Shown: positions 1 to 7,022, counted from the first letter of the stretch. The stretch is DNA of 11,137 nucleotides from Rhodospirillales bacterium (GCA_007131045.1 SLRI01000059.1:1-11137), one strand, 5' to 3'. Translations and numbers: made by a program. Notes: generated by a model from the letters alone, not told the origin.

Positions 1-2
1 AG

Positions 3-272
3 CACGATCCCGAGGCCGCGATCGAGGCGCTGGCGGCGCACGAATCGCTGACCGACAAGCCGGTCGAGCTCGGCCGCCTGATGATGACCATCGAGGAGCA
101 GCTGCACATCGACGAGGTGCGGGCGTTCGGCATCAGCCATGTCGACATGGAGCGGCTGCAGCGGACGATCACCGATGTCGAGCGGGCTTATGAAATCGAG
201 CCCACGCTCTCGGCCGAGGACATCTTCACCGATGCGTTCCTGCCCGTCCCCGAGGCGCGGCTGTTGATGTGA
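3..272 (+). CDS. NitT/TauT-type ABC transporter substrate-binding protein, C-terminal part (5' truncated by window)
   Basis: Open from the window edge to TGA at 270-272, giving about 89 C-terminal residues. Phrases such as HDPEAAIEALAAHESL, an acidic/aliphatic helix, then MERLQRTITDVERAYEI and SAEDIFTDAFLP are what the end of NMT1/THI5-like (NitT/TauT/ThiY) periplasmic binding proteins looks like: a helical tail in which the mature protein finishes with 'ED.FT..FLP'. The protein would capture a small organic substrate (the family covers nitrate, taurine, aliphatic sulfonates and thiamine pyrimidine precursors) in the periplasm and pass it to the permease encoded 10 nt downstream. The substrate cannot be read from this fragment. 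No ATPase gene for the system is visible in the window; it may lie upstream. The family call is inferred from a short tail plus the permease next door. Confidence 0.8.
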   Translation, partial: HDPEAAIEALAAHESLTDKPVELGRLMMTIEEQLHIDEVRAFGISHVDMERLQRTITDVERAYEIEPTLSAEDIFTDAFLPVPEARLLM

Positions 273-282
273 GCGGCACTCG

Positions 283-1149
283 ATGACGATCGCCGAGCCC
301 AGAACGCAGAAGGCCGAAACCCGGCCGCTGGCGCGTCGCAAGCCCGCCCCGCCTTGGTGGGCCGTCTCGCCGCGGACGATCGAGCGGGCGCTGCCCTGGA
401 TCGTGGTGATCGGCCTCTTCGTCGTCTGGGAGGCGGTCGTCCACCTCTTCGCCCTGCCGCGCTTCGTGCTGCCGGCACCGTCGGTCATCTTCGAGGCGAT
501 GTGGCAATGGCGGGTGCCGCTCGTCGAGAATGCCTGGCAGACCCTCTTCACCACGGTTCTCGGTTTCGGCTTGGCGATCGTCTTCGGCCTCGTCACCGGC
601 GTGCTGATCGGCTCGTCGAGCCTGATCTACAACGGCTTCTATCCGGTGCTGATCGGCTTCAACTCGATCCCCAAGGTGGCGGTGGTGCCGATCCTCGTCA
701 TCTGGTTCGGGATCGGCACCGTGCCGGCGGTGATCACCGCCTTCTTGATCTCGTTCTTCCCGATCCTGGTCAATGTCGCGACCGGCATCGCCACGGTCGA
801 GCCGGAGCTGCGCGACGTGCTCCGGGCACTCGGGGCGAAGAGATTGGACATCATCACCAAGGTCGGGCTGCCGCGCGCCATGCCCTACTTCTTCGCCTCG
901 CTGAAGATCGCGATCACGGTGGCGTTCGTGGGCTCGATCATCGCCGAGACCGTGGCCTCCAACAAGGGCATCGGGCACCTGATGGTGGTGGCCTCCTCGC
1001 GCTTCGAGGTTCCCCTGGTCTTCGCCGGGCTCCTGGTCACCGCGTTCATGGGGGTGTCGATGTACGTGCTCGCCACCACGATCGAGCGGCGGATGACCGG
1101 CTGGGCGACGCGCGGCATGAACGGCGGGATGGCCCCACCCGGCGGCTGA
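283..1149 (+). CDS. NitT/TauT-type ABC transporter permease (SsuC/TauC-like)
   Basis: 288 residues, the usual length for the BPD_transp_1 family. It is the inner-membrane channel subunit of an importer working with the upstream binding protein and an ATPase not seen here. A basic, Pro-rich cytoplasmic N-terminus (1-35) is followed by hydrophobic segments at about 38-58, 86-114, 120-142, 146-168, 208-226 and 244-266. The EAA loop that docks the ATPase is clear at about 175-205 (ELRDVLRALGAKRLDIITKV, then GLPRAMPYFF), followed by the typical SIIAE and GIGHLM. It ends in ERRMTGW plus a short Gly/Pro tail. The ATG is 10 nt after the stop of the binding-protein gene and has only a weak Shine-Dalgarno sequence, so translational coupling is likely. 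The substrate is unknown; sulfonate, taurine, nitrate and pyrimidine transporters share this architecture. Confidence 0.93.
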   Translation: MTIAEPRTQKAETRPLARRKPAPPWWAVSPRTIERALPWIVVIGLFVVWEAVVHLFALPRFVLPAPSVIFEAMWQWRVPLVENAWQTLFTTVLGFGLAIVFGLVTGVLIGSSSLIYNGFYPVLIGFNSIPKVAVVPILVIWFGIGTVPAVITAFLISFFPILVNVATGIATVEPELRDVLRALGAKRLDIITKVGLPRAMPYFFASLKIAITVAFVGSIIAETVASNKGIGHLMVVASSRFEVPLVFAGLLVTAFMGVSMYVLATTIERRMTGWATRGMNGGMAPPGG

Positions 1150-1182
1150 ATTCGGGCCCGACTGATGCCCGGACAGGCGGCT

Positions 1183-1290
1183 GCGGGGGAAATGATTTCC
1201 CCCGCGCCCCCTCGGTCCTTTGCGCCGGTGCCGGGGACGAACGCCATCGCGAAAATGTCGGTGGGGCGCGGGGAGGATCATCCTCCCCGC
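1183..1290 (+). repeat. Composite two-hairpin intergenic repeat, copy 1
   Basis: Two 23-nt quasi-palindromes, each 11 nt + 1 centre base + 11 nt, bracket a variable core. Hairpin A is 1183-1205 (arm GCGGGGGAAAT, centre G at 1194). Hairpin B is 1268-1290 (arm GCGGGGAGGAT, centre C at 1279). Inside them, GCGCCCC at 1204-1210 can pair with GGGGCGC at 1263-1269, giving a third, enclosing stem that competes with the hairpin bases. The same element recurs inverted at 9999-10083. The 33 nt at 1258-1290 are identical in both copies, and 1183-1214 differs only by a paired change in hairpin A. It lies between the permease stop and a minus-strand gene, so in a convergent gap. Neither side has a U-run, so it is not a standard intrinsic terminator. 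Function unknown; REP-, BIME- or MITE-like behaviour is inference. Confidence 0.85.
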
Positions 1291-1292
1291 AT

Positions 1293-1367
1293 TTCTCGGC
1301 CCTGCTGATCCTGGTCACGGTTCCTGTGCTCTTCGGCCTCGACCGCCTTATGCCGCTCGCCCGCTGA
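1293..1367 (+). pseudogene. Possible C-terminal remnant of a second ABC permease
   Basis: Starting 3 nt after the end of repeat copy 1, an open frame reads FSALLILVTVPVLFGL followed by DRLMPLAR and TGA at 1365-1367. Third positions are mostly G or C and the codon use (CTG, ATC, GTC, CTC) is that of a real gene here. The string resembles the last membrane helix and 'ER+L.PW' tail of NitT/TauT permeases; compare FAGLLVTAFMGVSMYV then ERRMTGW at the end of the permease at 283-1149. It is in a different frame from that gene, which is already complete, so it would be a leftover of another copy whose 5' part was lost next to the repeat. There is no start codon of its own in a sensible place. Only 24 codons support this, so chance cannot be excluded. 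Confidence 0.35.
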
Positions 1368-1395
1368 CTTCTACGCTCGCCGACCCGGCAGGCGC

Positions 1396-1827
1396 CTACT
1401 CGGCCACGGTGTTGAAGACCTCCGCTCGCAAATCGCCGCTGCGGAACATGCCCAGGGGATCGACGATCACCGCATCGGCGAGCGGGACATTGATGACGAC
1501 GCGGAAGAAATTGGCGTCGGGGTCGTTGGGGTCGGGCGGGGTGACGACGACCCGGTAGTTGCTGCTGATGCTCGGCAGCCGATCGATCGCCCAGCGCTCC
1601 GCGTCCTGCACCGCCAACTGGTCGATGGCGAGCCGGCGGGCCAGCTCGCGGGCGGTGTTGAGCATGTTGTTCTGCACGAAGAACGCGCTGCCGAACTGGA
1701 TGATGCCGAGCAGGAAGAGCAGGAGGATCGGCATCACCAGGGCGAACTCGACGGCAATGGCGGCGCGCAGGTCCAAGAGCAGCCGCCGCACAACGAGCAT
1801 CGATCGGATCATGGGGCATCGCAACAT
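1396..1827 (-). CDS. TadE-like pseudopilin family protein
   Basis: 143 residues. A short basic N-terminus leads into RAAIAVEFALVMPILLLFLL at 21-40, the hallmark of TadE-like proteins: a small residue, then a Glu (E27) at the start of a single membrane helix, followed by FGSAFFVQNNMLNTARELAR. The remaining 80 or so residues form an extracytoplasmic domain rich in Val and Pro. In known Tad systems TadE and TadF are minor pseudopilins processed by prepilin peptidase and needed for Flp pilus assembly. No other tad or flp genes are visible, so this is an orphan here, and TadE-like domains also occur in proteins of unknown role. The ATG at 1827 is preferred because GGGAG lies about 8 nt upstream; the inner ATG codons lack such a signal. 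It starts 90 nt after pqiC ends, in the same direction. Confidence 0.85.
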   Translation of the reverse strand: MLRCPMIRSMLVVRRLLLDLRAAIAVEFALVMPILLLFLLGIIQFGSAFFVQNNMLNTARELARRLAIDQLAVQDAERWAIDRLPSISSNYRVVVTPPDPNDPDANFFRVVINVPLADAVIVDPLGMFRSGDLRAEVFNTVAE

Positions 1828-1917
1828 TGCTGGTTCTCCCGGCCGACCCGCTCGAGCGTGATCGACCGAGCGGCATTATCCGGGCCGAACCGTTAGGATT
1901 ACGTTAAAATGAAGGCT

Positions 1918-2553
1918 TCAGCTGCGCCGCGCCGCGATCTCGGTGGCGACCGAGCGGGTCAGCCGGCCGAGAGCATCGCTCATCGCCGCCACCCTGTGCT
2001 CGAAGCTCGCCGGTCGCTCGACCCCCACCTCCTGGCGCTCGAAGGCGGTGCGCAGGACCCGCCGGTCGTCGCCCGCCAGGAGCGTCCAGCGGGCCTCGAG
2101 CACCGCCGTCTCGGGCGTCGTCTCCAGCGCCACGACGCCATCGCCGCCGGCCGCCACGATCTCGAACCGCTCGATCGCGATCTCGACCGTATAGTCGAGC
2201 GGCAGCAGCCGCTGCTCGGGCAGGATGAAGACCCGATCGGTGCCGAGCAGGGCTGCGAGGTTGCGCGCCACCACCCGCCGCGCCTGGGCATCCAGCGGCT
2301 CGACCCAGTTGTGCTGCGCCGAGATGGCGAGCTCGTTGGGGCTGGTGCGGACGACGATGCCGGAGCGGTCGAGATAGGCGGCGAGATTGATCGGCACCAC
2401 CCCGATCGCGAGCCCGCTTTCGGCCGCCGGCGCCGGCTCGGCGAGCGGGTTGAGGCCATAAAAGCGCAGAGGCTCGGCCGGCGTGCAGGCGGCGAGCAGC
2501 AGCGCTGCGAAGAGCCGAAGCGGGGTCGATCGCCGCGGGCGAAGCTCTGTCAC
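1918..2553 (-). CDS. pqiC: PqiC-type outer-membrane lipoprotein of the Pqi intermembrane transport system
   Basis: 211 residues. The N-terminus is a lipoprotein signal: basic (LRPRRSTPLR), then LFAALLLAACTP with lipobox LAAC and Cys23; +2 is Thr, compatible with outer-membrane sorting. The mature part, with RFYGLNPL just after the anchor, GLAIGVVPINLAAYLDR, WVEPLDAQARRVVARNLAALL and a C-terminal helix with ARWTLL before it, fits the ABC_trans_aux (DUF330) family. In E. coli PqiC sits in the outer membrane and is thought to receive the end of the PqiB tunnel. The start is GTG at 2553-2551, sharing its G with the pqiB stop (TAGTG), with GGAGGG about 7 nt upstream. A reading frame continues far upstream in this phase but overlaps pqiB and is a shadow. 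Last gene of the pqiABC set. Confidence 0.9.
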   Translation of the reverse strand: MTELRPRRSTPLRLFAALLLAACTPAEPLRFYGLNPLAEPAPAAESGLAIGVVPINLAAYLDRSGIVVRTSPNELAISAQHNWVEPLDAQARRVVARNLAALLGTDRVFILPEQRLLPLDYTVEIAIERFEIVAAGGDGVVALETTPETAVLEARWTLLAGDDRRVLRTAFERQEVGVERPASFEHRVAAMSDALGRLTRSVATEIAARRS

Positions 2554-4271
2554 TAGAAATCCCTCCGTCCACGAATCAGCGCCGACGGGTCGCGCTCCAG
2601 GGAATCGGCGAAGCTGCGGATCGAGCGGGCAGCGGTCGACAACTCCTGCAGCAGGCGCTCGATCTGGAACCGGGTGGTCGAGCCCTCGCCGAGAAACGAG
2701 CTCACCTCGCCGAGCGCCCGCTCGCTCTGGTCGATCGCCGCGCGCAGGCTGCGCAGTGTCGCCTCGGCCCCGCCGACCAGCGTGCCGGCGCCGGCGCCGA
2801 GTTCGCCGACCGCCACCCGCAGCTCGGCCCCGGCACCCAGCAGATCCTCGATGCCGGCCGCGATCTCGGGGCTCGTCGCCAGTTCCTCGAGGCGCCTGGC
2901 CGTGCCGGCGACGCTCATCGTGATCTCCTCGAACGGCAAACCGGCGAAGCGGTCGAGAAGGCCGCTCAAGGTCGCGGTCAGGGCCTCGAGATCGGTCGGC
3001 ACCGCCGGCAGGACGGCCACGCCTGCCACCCGCTCGAGGCCGGCCGGTGCTGCGTCGTCGAAGAAATCGAGCTCGATGTAGAGCTCGCCCGTCAGGATGT
3101 TCGCGGTCTTGAGCTGGGCCCGCAGGCCGCGCGCCACCGCTTCGGCGGTCAGCCCGTACTGGGCCTCGATATCGTCGGGCTCGACGGCGTCGAGCGCCTC
3201 GCCGTGCTGGACGAAGTGCTGCGGCTCGAGATTGACGTAGACCCGAATCGGTGCCCGGCCCGTCGCGAACTCGCGGACCAGCGTCACCTGCTCGACCGAG
3301 CCCACCCGGATGCCGCGGAACTCGACCGCGGCACCGCTGCGCAAGCCCCTGGCCGAGCCCTCGAACTCGATGACGTAGGGGATCCGCTCGTCCGGCCGCG
3401 CCTCGCCGATGCTCGCCTCGTCCGGGTAGAGGGCGAAGCGGTTGCCTGCGTCCGCGGGCTCGCTGGCGATGCCGGCCGGCGAGGAGAACTCGACACCGCC
3501 CGCGATGAGGGCTGCGAGTCCCGCCACCTGGACCCGAATACCGTCGAGCCCGGCGTCGACGCGGATGCCGGAGACGTCCCAAAAGCGGCTGTCGGCGCTC
3601 ACCAGGCGGTCGTAGGGGCTCTGCACGAAGACCGGGATCTCGAACCTTCGGGCATCGTCGGCGAGCCGGTAGCCGAGCACCTGGCCCACCGGAAAGCCGC
3701 GGTAGTAAACCGGTGCCCCACGGCTGACCGAGCCCAGATCCTCGGCGATCAGGAGGAACTCGCGGCCCTCGGCACCCGAGCGGATCAAGGGCGGCTCCTC
3801 GAGCCCCAGAAAGCTGCGCGCACTGGCCCCGGGGCCGGGATCGACCTCGAGATAGGCGCCGGAGAGCAGCGTGCCGAGGCCGGTGACCCCGGCGAAGCCG
3901 ACCCTCGGGCGGACCACCCAAAAGCGCGTGCCCTCGGTCAGATGCTCGGCGAACTCGGGCTCGAGCCTGGCCTCGACGACGATGCCGGAGAGGTCGGGGA
4001 GGACGCGGACGTCCTCGACCATGCCGACCTCGACCTCACGGTAGCGGACCCGGGTCTGGCCGGCCTCGAGGCCTTCGGCTGTGGCGAAGGTGATCCGCAC
4101 CACCGGTCCCTGGTGCGCGAAGGTGGTCCAGGCGAGCCAGAGGCCGATGCCGACGGCGACCAGCGGGATCAGCCAGACCAGCGAAAAGCCGCGGCTCCGA
4201 CGGAGCACCGGATCGGCCGCACGGGCGTCGGGATCGCGTGGCTCAGGCGGGGTGTCGGAGCGGTTCGCCAT
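2553..4271 (-). CDS. pqiB: PqiB, three-MCE-domain intermembrane lipid transport protein
   Basis: 572 residues, close to the 540-550 of E. coli PqiB. There is a short cytoplasmic N-terminus, one membrane helix at about 29-49 (FSLVWLIPLVAVGIGLWLAW) and then three MCE (MlaD-like) domains. MCE1 is about 56-145 (GLEAGQTRVRYREVEVG, ending GAYLEVDPG), MCE2 about 171-262 (SRGAPVYYRGFPVGQV) and MCE3 about 298-403 (GLRSGAAVEFRGIRVGSV, ending TGELYIELDFFDD). The C-terminal 150 residues are helical and rich in Ala, Leu and Glu, as expected for the coiled-coil needle. MCE rings stack into a periplasm-spanning tunnel for hydrophobic molecules, probably phospholipids. The ATG lies 29 nt inside pqiA and the stop overlaps the pqiC GTG, so the three genes are translationally coupled. 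No strong Shine-Dalgarno sequence is seen, consistent with coupling. Confidence 0.95.
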   Translation of the reverse strand: MANRSDTPPEPRDPDARAADPVLRRSRGFSLVWLIPLVAVGIGLWLAWTTFAHQGPVVRITFATAEGLEAGQTRVRYREVEVGMVEDVRVLPDLSGIVVEARLEPEFAEHLTEGTRFWVVRPRVGFAGVTGLGTLLSGAYLEVDPGPGASARSFLGLEEPPLIRSGAEGREFLLIAEDLGSVSRGAPVYYRGFPVGQVLGYRLADDARRFEIPVFVQSPYDRLVSADSRFWDVSGIRVDAGLDGIRVQVAGLAALIAGGVEFSSPAGIASEPADAGNRFALYPDEASIGEARPDERIPYVIEFEGSARGLRSGAAVEFRGIRVGSVEQVTLVREFATGRAPIRVYVNLEPQHFVQHGEALDAVEPDDIEAQYGLTAEAVARGLRAQLKTANILTGELYIELDFFDDAAPAGLERVAGVAVLPAVPTDLEALTATLSGLLDRFAGLPFEEITMSVAGTARRLEELATSPEIAAGIEDLLGAGAELRVAVGELGAGAGTLVGGAEATLRSLRAAIDQSERALGEVSSFLGEGSTTRFQIERLLQELSTAARSIRSFADSLERDPSALIRGRRDF

Positions 4272-5520
4272 CGGCGCTTGCTTTCTTCGTTGAGATGGGC
4301 GGTCGGTCCCAGATCAGCCGGGGCTCGAAGGCGCGGGCCGCGAGCATGGTCAAGACCACGACGGCGGCGAAGGCCAGGGCGCCGGGCCCGGGCTCGATCC
4401 GGGCGATCTCGCCGAGATCGACCAGCACGGCCAGGATGGCGATCATGAAGATGTCGATCATCGACCAGCGGCCGACCTGCTCGATGATCCGATAGAGCCG
4501 GGTCCGATCGCGCCTCTTGCCGGTCCAGCCGAGCTGCACCGAGACGAGGAGAAAGCCGAGCCCGACGAGCTTGAGCAGCGGCACGGTGACGCTGGCGAAG
4601 AAGACCAGGAGGGCCACGGGCAGCATGCCGGCCTCGACCAGTGCGATCACGCCCGAGAGGATGGTGTCGGCCTGGGCGCGGCCGAAGCTGGTCACCGTCA
4701 TCACCGGCAGGATGTTGGCCGGGACATAGAGGACGGCGGCGGCGAGCAGCAGCGCCCAGCTCCGGGCCAGTGCCCGAGGCTTGCGGGCGTGCAGAACCGC
4801 GGTGCAGCGCGGGCAGCGGTAGCCGTGGCCGTCGTCCGGCAGGGCCACGACCTGATCGCAGGTGTGGCAGGCCGCGACCACCCGGTTCGGGCGGCCGAGC
4901 GCGCGCATCGTGTTCTGCGGCTGCAGCCGCCACCAGACGGCGCGGCGATCGAGGATGTTGTCGGCGGCGGCGAGGCAGAGGATCAGCCCGGCGAAGGCCC
5001 AGAGCGCCGGGCCCACGGTGATGCTCGCGAGATCCGAGAGCTTGACGTAGGCGACCAGCACGGCGAGCAGGTAGACCTCGGTCATCGCCCAGGTCTTCGA
5101 CTTGTCGGCGAACGCGAACAGCCGAAACGTCCCGGGCGCCACCCTGCCCTTCCAAAGAGGCAAGAGCACCCAGAGCTCGAGGCCGAGCTTGCCGAGCGGG
5201 ATCACCGTCACCAGCATCACGACCACGACCGCGAGCGCCCACGAATCGTCGGCCCAGAGCGCTGCCGCACTGCCGAGGATGGTGCCCGAGCGGGTGCTGC
5301 CTTCCATCGAGAAGGTGAGGAAGGGAAAGGCGTGCGCCACGACGAAGAGCACGGCCGCGGCCAGGGTCAGCGCTAGCGCCCGCTCGACGCTCGAGCGGCG
5401 CTCGCGGTAGAGCACGGCGCCGCAGGTCCGACAGCTCGCGGTGACGCCGAACGGCAGCCGCCGCACGCCGTGCAGCGTGCCGCAATGGTGGCAGAGGAAA
5501 GCCGGCCGATCGCGCTCCAT
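4243..5520 (-). CDS. pqiA: PqiA, paraquat-inducible-type inner-membrane protein with two zinc-ribbon/4-TM units
   Basis: 425 residues, matching the E. coli PqiA/YebS (LetA) family. It is a tandem duplication: each half has a rubredoxin-like CxxC pair (Cys10/Cys13 with Cys30/Cys33, and Cys218/Cys221 with Cys236/Cys239) followed by a block of about four membrane helices. Conserved phrases include ALTLAAAVLFVVAHAFPFLT, IPLGKLGLELWVLLPLW and YVPANILPVMTV, the last being typical of the family. It is the inner-membrane partner of PqiB, thought to load or receive lipids without an ATPase. The ATG at 5520 is chosen because AGGAGG sits at 5530-5525, 4 nt upstream. A GTG at 5550 would add ten unconserved residues and would bypass that site. 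The gene starts 66 nt after the slam-like gene ends and overlaps pqiB by 29 nt. Confidence 0.95.
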   Translation of the reverse strand: MERDRPAFLCHHCGTLHGVRRLPFGVTASCRTCGAVLYRERRSSVERALALTLAAAVLFVVAHAFPFLTFSMEGSTRSGTILGSAAALWADDSWALAVVVVMLVTVIPLGKLGLELWVLLPLWKGRVAPGTFRLFAFADKSKTWAMTEVYLLAVLVAYVKLSDLASITVGPALWAFAGLILCLAAADNILDRRAVWWRLQPQNTMRALGRPNRVVAACHTCDQVVALPDDGHGYRCPRCTAVLHARKPRALARSWALLLAAAVLYVPANILPVMTVTSFGRAQADTILSGVIALVEAGMLPVALLVFFASVTVPLLKLVGLGFLLVSVQLGWTGKRRDRTRLYRIIEQVGRWSMIDIFMIAILAVLVDLGEIARIEPGPGALAFAAVVVLTMLAARAFEPRLIWDRPPISTKKASADGEPLRHPA

Positions 5521-5538
5521 GCCGCCTCCTATAGAGCA

Positions 5539-5569
5539 GGGCGCAACCACAGCGCGCGGGAATTGCGCC
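5539..5569 (-). other. Inverted repeat in the slam-pqiA gap
   Basis: GGCGCAA at 5540-5546 and TTGCGCC at 5563-5569 can form a 7-bp stem with a 16-nt loop in the RNA between the slam-like gene and pqiA. No T-run follows on the minus strand; the next sequence is the pqiA ribosome-binding site. It could be a weak processing or pausing site, or just background in GC-rich DNA. Confidence 0.3.
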
Positions 5570-5586
5570 GCCGCCGCCCCGAGCGA

Positions 5587-6846
5587 TTAGAAGATCTTGC
5601 GCAGGCCGAAGCGATAGAGCGTCTCGTCGTAGTCGAAGATCTCGATATTGGAGAAGTTGCGGACATAGCCGACCGAGGCGAACGGCGAGAACGGGCCGAT
5701 GAACAGATCGCGTTTTTCCACCTCGAGGGTGGCGGCGAGCTGGCGGTCGTTGCGGCGGTTGAAGAAGAGCGGGTTCTGGGCGCGGTAGCGGGTACGGCTC
5801 GCGGCGAGGGTCAGGGTCGGGGCGAGGCCGAAGCCGAGCTCGGTGCGGCCGCGCAGCTCGAGCCTGCCCTGGCGGTAGCTCTCGGTCGGCACCCGCGCGT
5901 CGAAATAGCTCACGCCGGCGATCGCGGTGAGCGAGCTGCGCCCGCCGAGCGAGCGGCTGACACCGAACCGGCCGGAGAAGAGATCGCCGTCCCGGATATT
6001 CGCCAGCGCGTCGTCGACCCGCTGCCAGCCCAGCCGGCCGAGGAGGGCTAGGCCCTCGGGCAGCCGGTGCTCGATCGAGGCCGAGGCACCCCAGCGCCGC
6101 TCCCGCTCGTCGCCGCCGAGCCGCCGCCAGGCGATGTCCGGCCCGATGCTCAGGCTGGTCCGCGGCCAGGAGAACTGGGCAGCGAGAGTGCCGCCGTAGA
6201 TCAGCTCGTTGAAGTCGCCGTCGTCGAACAGGTTGGCCTCGCCGTGGAGTCGCGCGATGCCGCTGAGGCTGGGCCCGCCCATTCCCTCGAGCTCCATGAG
6301 GCGCTCGCGAAACTCGAGCCCGCCATCGATGAAGGCGCCGAAATCGGGGGTGTCCGGCCGGTCGATCTCGAACGGCAGCTTCTGCCCGAAGAAGTTGAGC
6401 ATCACCGTGTCGGACTTGTAGTTCCGGCCGCTCTCCGGGCCGCCCCTGACCCCGGCATCGAGCGTCCAGCTCCAGCCGCGGCGCAGGTCGATCAGCCGGA
6501 GAAAGACGATGATGTTGTCCTTGACCGCCTCGGGCACGTCGGCCGACAGCACGGCGAAGAACTCGCGCCGCGCATCGGCCCAGTCCTCGGCGAGGAAATA
6601 GGCGCGGGCGAGCTCGAGCCTGACCCGGTGCAGCCGCGGGTCGCCGGCGAGGATGCCGGTGAAGCGGCGGATGGCGGTTTCGGTGTCGCCCGCCTCGAGC
6701 GCGGCCATGCCCTCGCGAAACCGCTGCTCGATCAGGAGCGCTGCGGCGGAGGCGGCCACGGGCTCCGCCGCCGTTTCCGCCGTTGCTGGGGGTGCGGAGA
6801 GCAGAAAAAACGCAGCTGCAAGGAGAAATGCCAAAACGCGGCGCAT
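5587..6846 (-). CDS. SLAM-family surface lipoprotein assembly modifier (outer-membrane translocon)
   Basis: 419 residues. A signal peptide (MRRVLAFLLAAAFFLLS, predicted cut after PPATA near residue 23) is followed by a helical TPR-like domain at about 35-120, with FREGMAALEAGDTETAIRRF and then HRVRLELARAYFLAEDWADA, the typical DUF560/SLAM motif. The rest (about 125-419) alternates polar and hydrophobic beta strands (WSWTLDAGVRGG, LALLGRLGWQRV, TELGFGLAPTLTLAASRTRY) and ends in Phe (YRFGLRKIF), the usual BamA recognition end of an outer-membrane barrel. SLAM proteins move certain lipoproteins across the outer membrane to the cell surface. The likely client is encoded just upstream at 7023-8075. 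The ATG at 6846 is chosen because it gives a clean signal peptide; a TTG at 6885 would prepend 13 polar residues. Its Shine-Dalgarno sequence is poor. At 419 residues it is somewhat shorter than neisserial Slam1 (close to 490). Confidence 0.88.
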   Translation of the reverse strand: MRRVLAFLLAAAFFLLSAPPATAETAAEPVAASAAALLIEQRFREGMAALEAGDTETAIRRFTGILAGDPRLHRVRLELARAYFLAEDWADARREFFAVLSADVPEAVKDNIIVFLRLIDLRRGWSWTLDAGVRGGPESGRNYKSDTVMLNFFGQKLPFEIDRPDTPDFGAFIDGGLEFRERLMELEGMGGPSLSGIARLHGEANLFDDGDFNELIYGGTLAAQFSWPRTSLSIGPDIAWRRLGGDERERRWGASASIEHRLPEGLALLGRLGWQRVDDALANIRDGDLFSGRFGVSRSLGGRSSLTAIAGVSYFDARVPTESYRQGRLELRGRTELGFGLAPTLTLAASRTRYRAQNPLFFNRRNDRQLAATLEVEKRDLFIGPFSPFASVGYVRNFSNIEIFDYDETLYRFGLRKIF

Positions 6847-6968
6847 GACGGGCTCGCTGACCGATCGACGAGCACCTGCGGCCAAACTTCAACCTACGCG
6901 CGCTCATCTCTTTGTATTTCTTGTCGTAGTAGGCGAATTTGGAGTTGGCAAGGGCGAGAATGCCGAAA

Positions 6969-6996
6969 CCCCGGGCCGGCGATCACCGGCCCGGGG
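6969..6996 (-). terminator. Strong GC hairpin between the client lipoprotein gene and slam (terminator or attenuator)
   Basis: Perfect 11-bp stem, CCCCGGGCCGG at 6969-6979 and its complement at 6986-6996, with a 6-nt loop (CGATCA). It begins 26 nt past the lipoprotein stop codon. On the minus strand it is followed by only TTT and then CGG, so it is a strong hairpin with a short U-tract. It could end most transcripts of the lipoprotein gene while letting some continue into slam, or protect the 3' end of the lipoprotein mRNA. Confidence 0.65.
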
Positions 6997-7022
6997 CTCA
7001 GGCTGTCAGGAAAGGCGAGTGA

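Noticed and set aside
226..1281. Long minus-strand frame opposite the NitT/TauT permease
   Set aside because: Its translation is Arg/His/Asp-rich low-complexity sequence, the usual antisense shadow of a GC-rich gene; the plus strand carries a complete permease.
1183..1290. Repeat copies as protein-coding (peptides such as GEDDPPRAPP or GARGKSFPP)
   Set aside because: These strings come from translating the GC hairpins in whichever frame is open. They occur in several frames and both orientations, so they are not evidence of a protein.
1858..1917. Promoter for the TadE-like gene (GATAAT on the minus strand, TTAACG upstream)
   Set aside because: The spacing between the hexamers is about 21 nt and no better -35 is seen; too weak to annotate.
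3204..4448. A 414-residue plus-strand frame over pqiB
   Set aside because: Antisense shadow with Asp/Arg/Gly-rich composition; pqiB has three recognisable MCE domains on the other strand.
4169..6907. A 912-residue minus-strand frame across slam, pqiA and part of pqiB
   Set aside because: It overlaps three well-supported genes in other phases and translates to Arg/Pro/Ala-rich sequence without family motifs.
6886..6968. Minus-strand phrase SKFAYYDKKYKEMSARRLKF upstream of the slam start
   Set aside because: It looks briefly coding-like, but the frame has no start codon before the Met of MSARR, is closed upstream by TGA at the hairpin, and runs into slam out of phase. No family resemblance.
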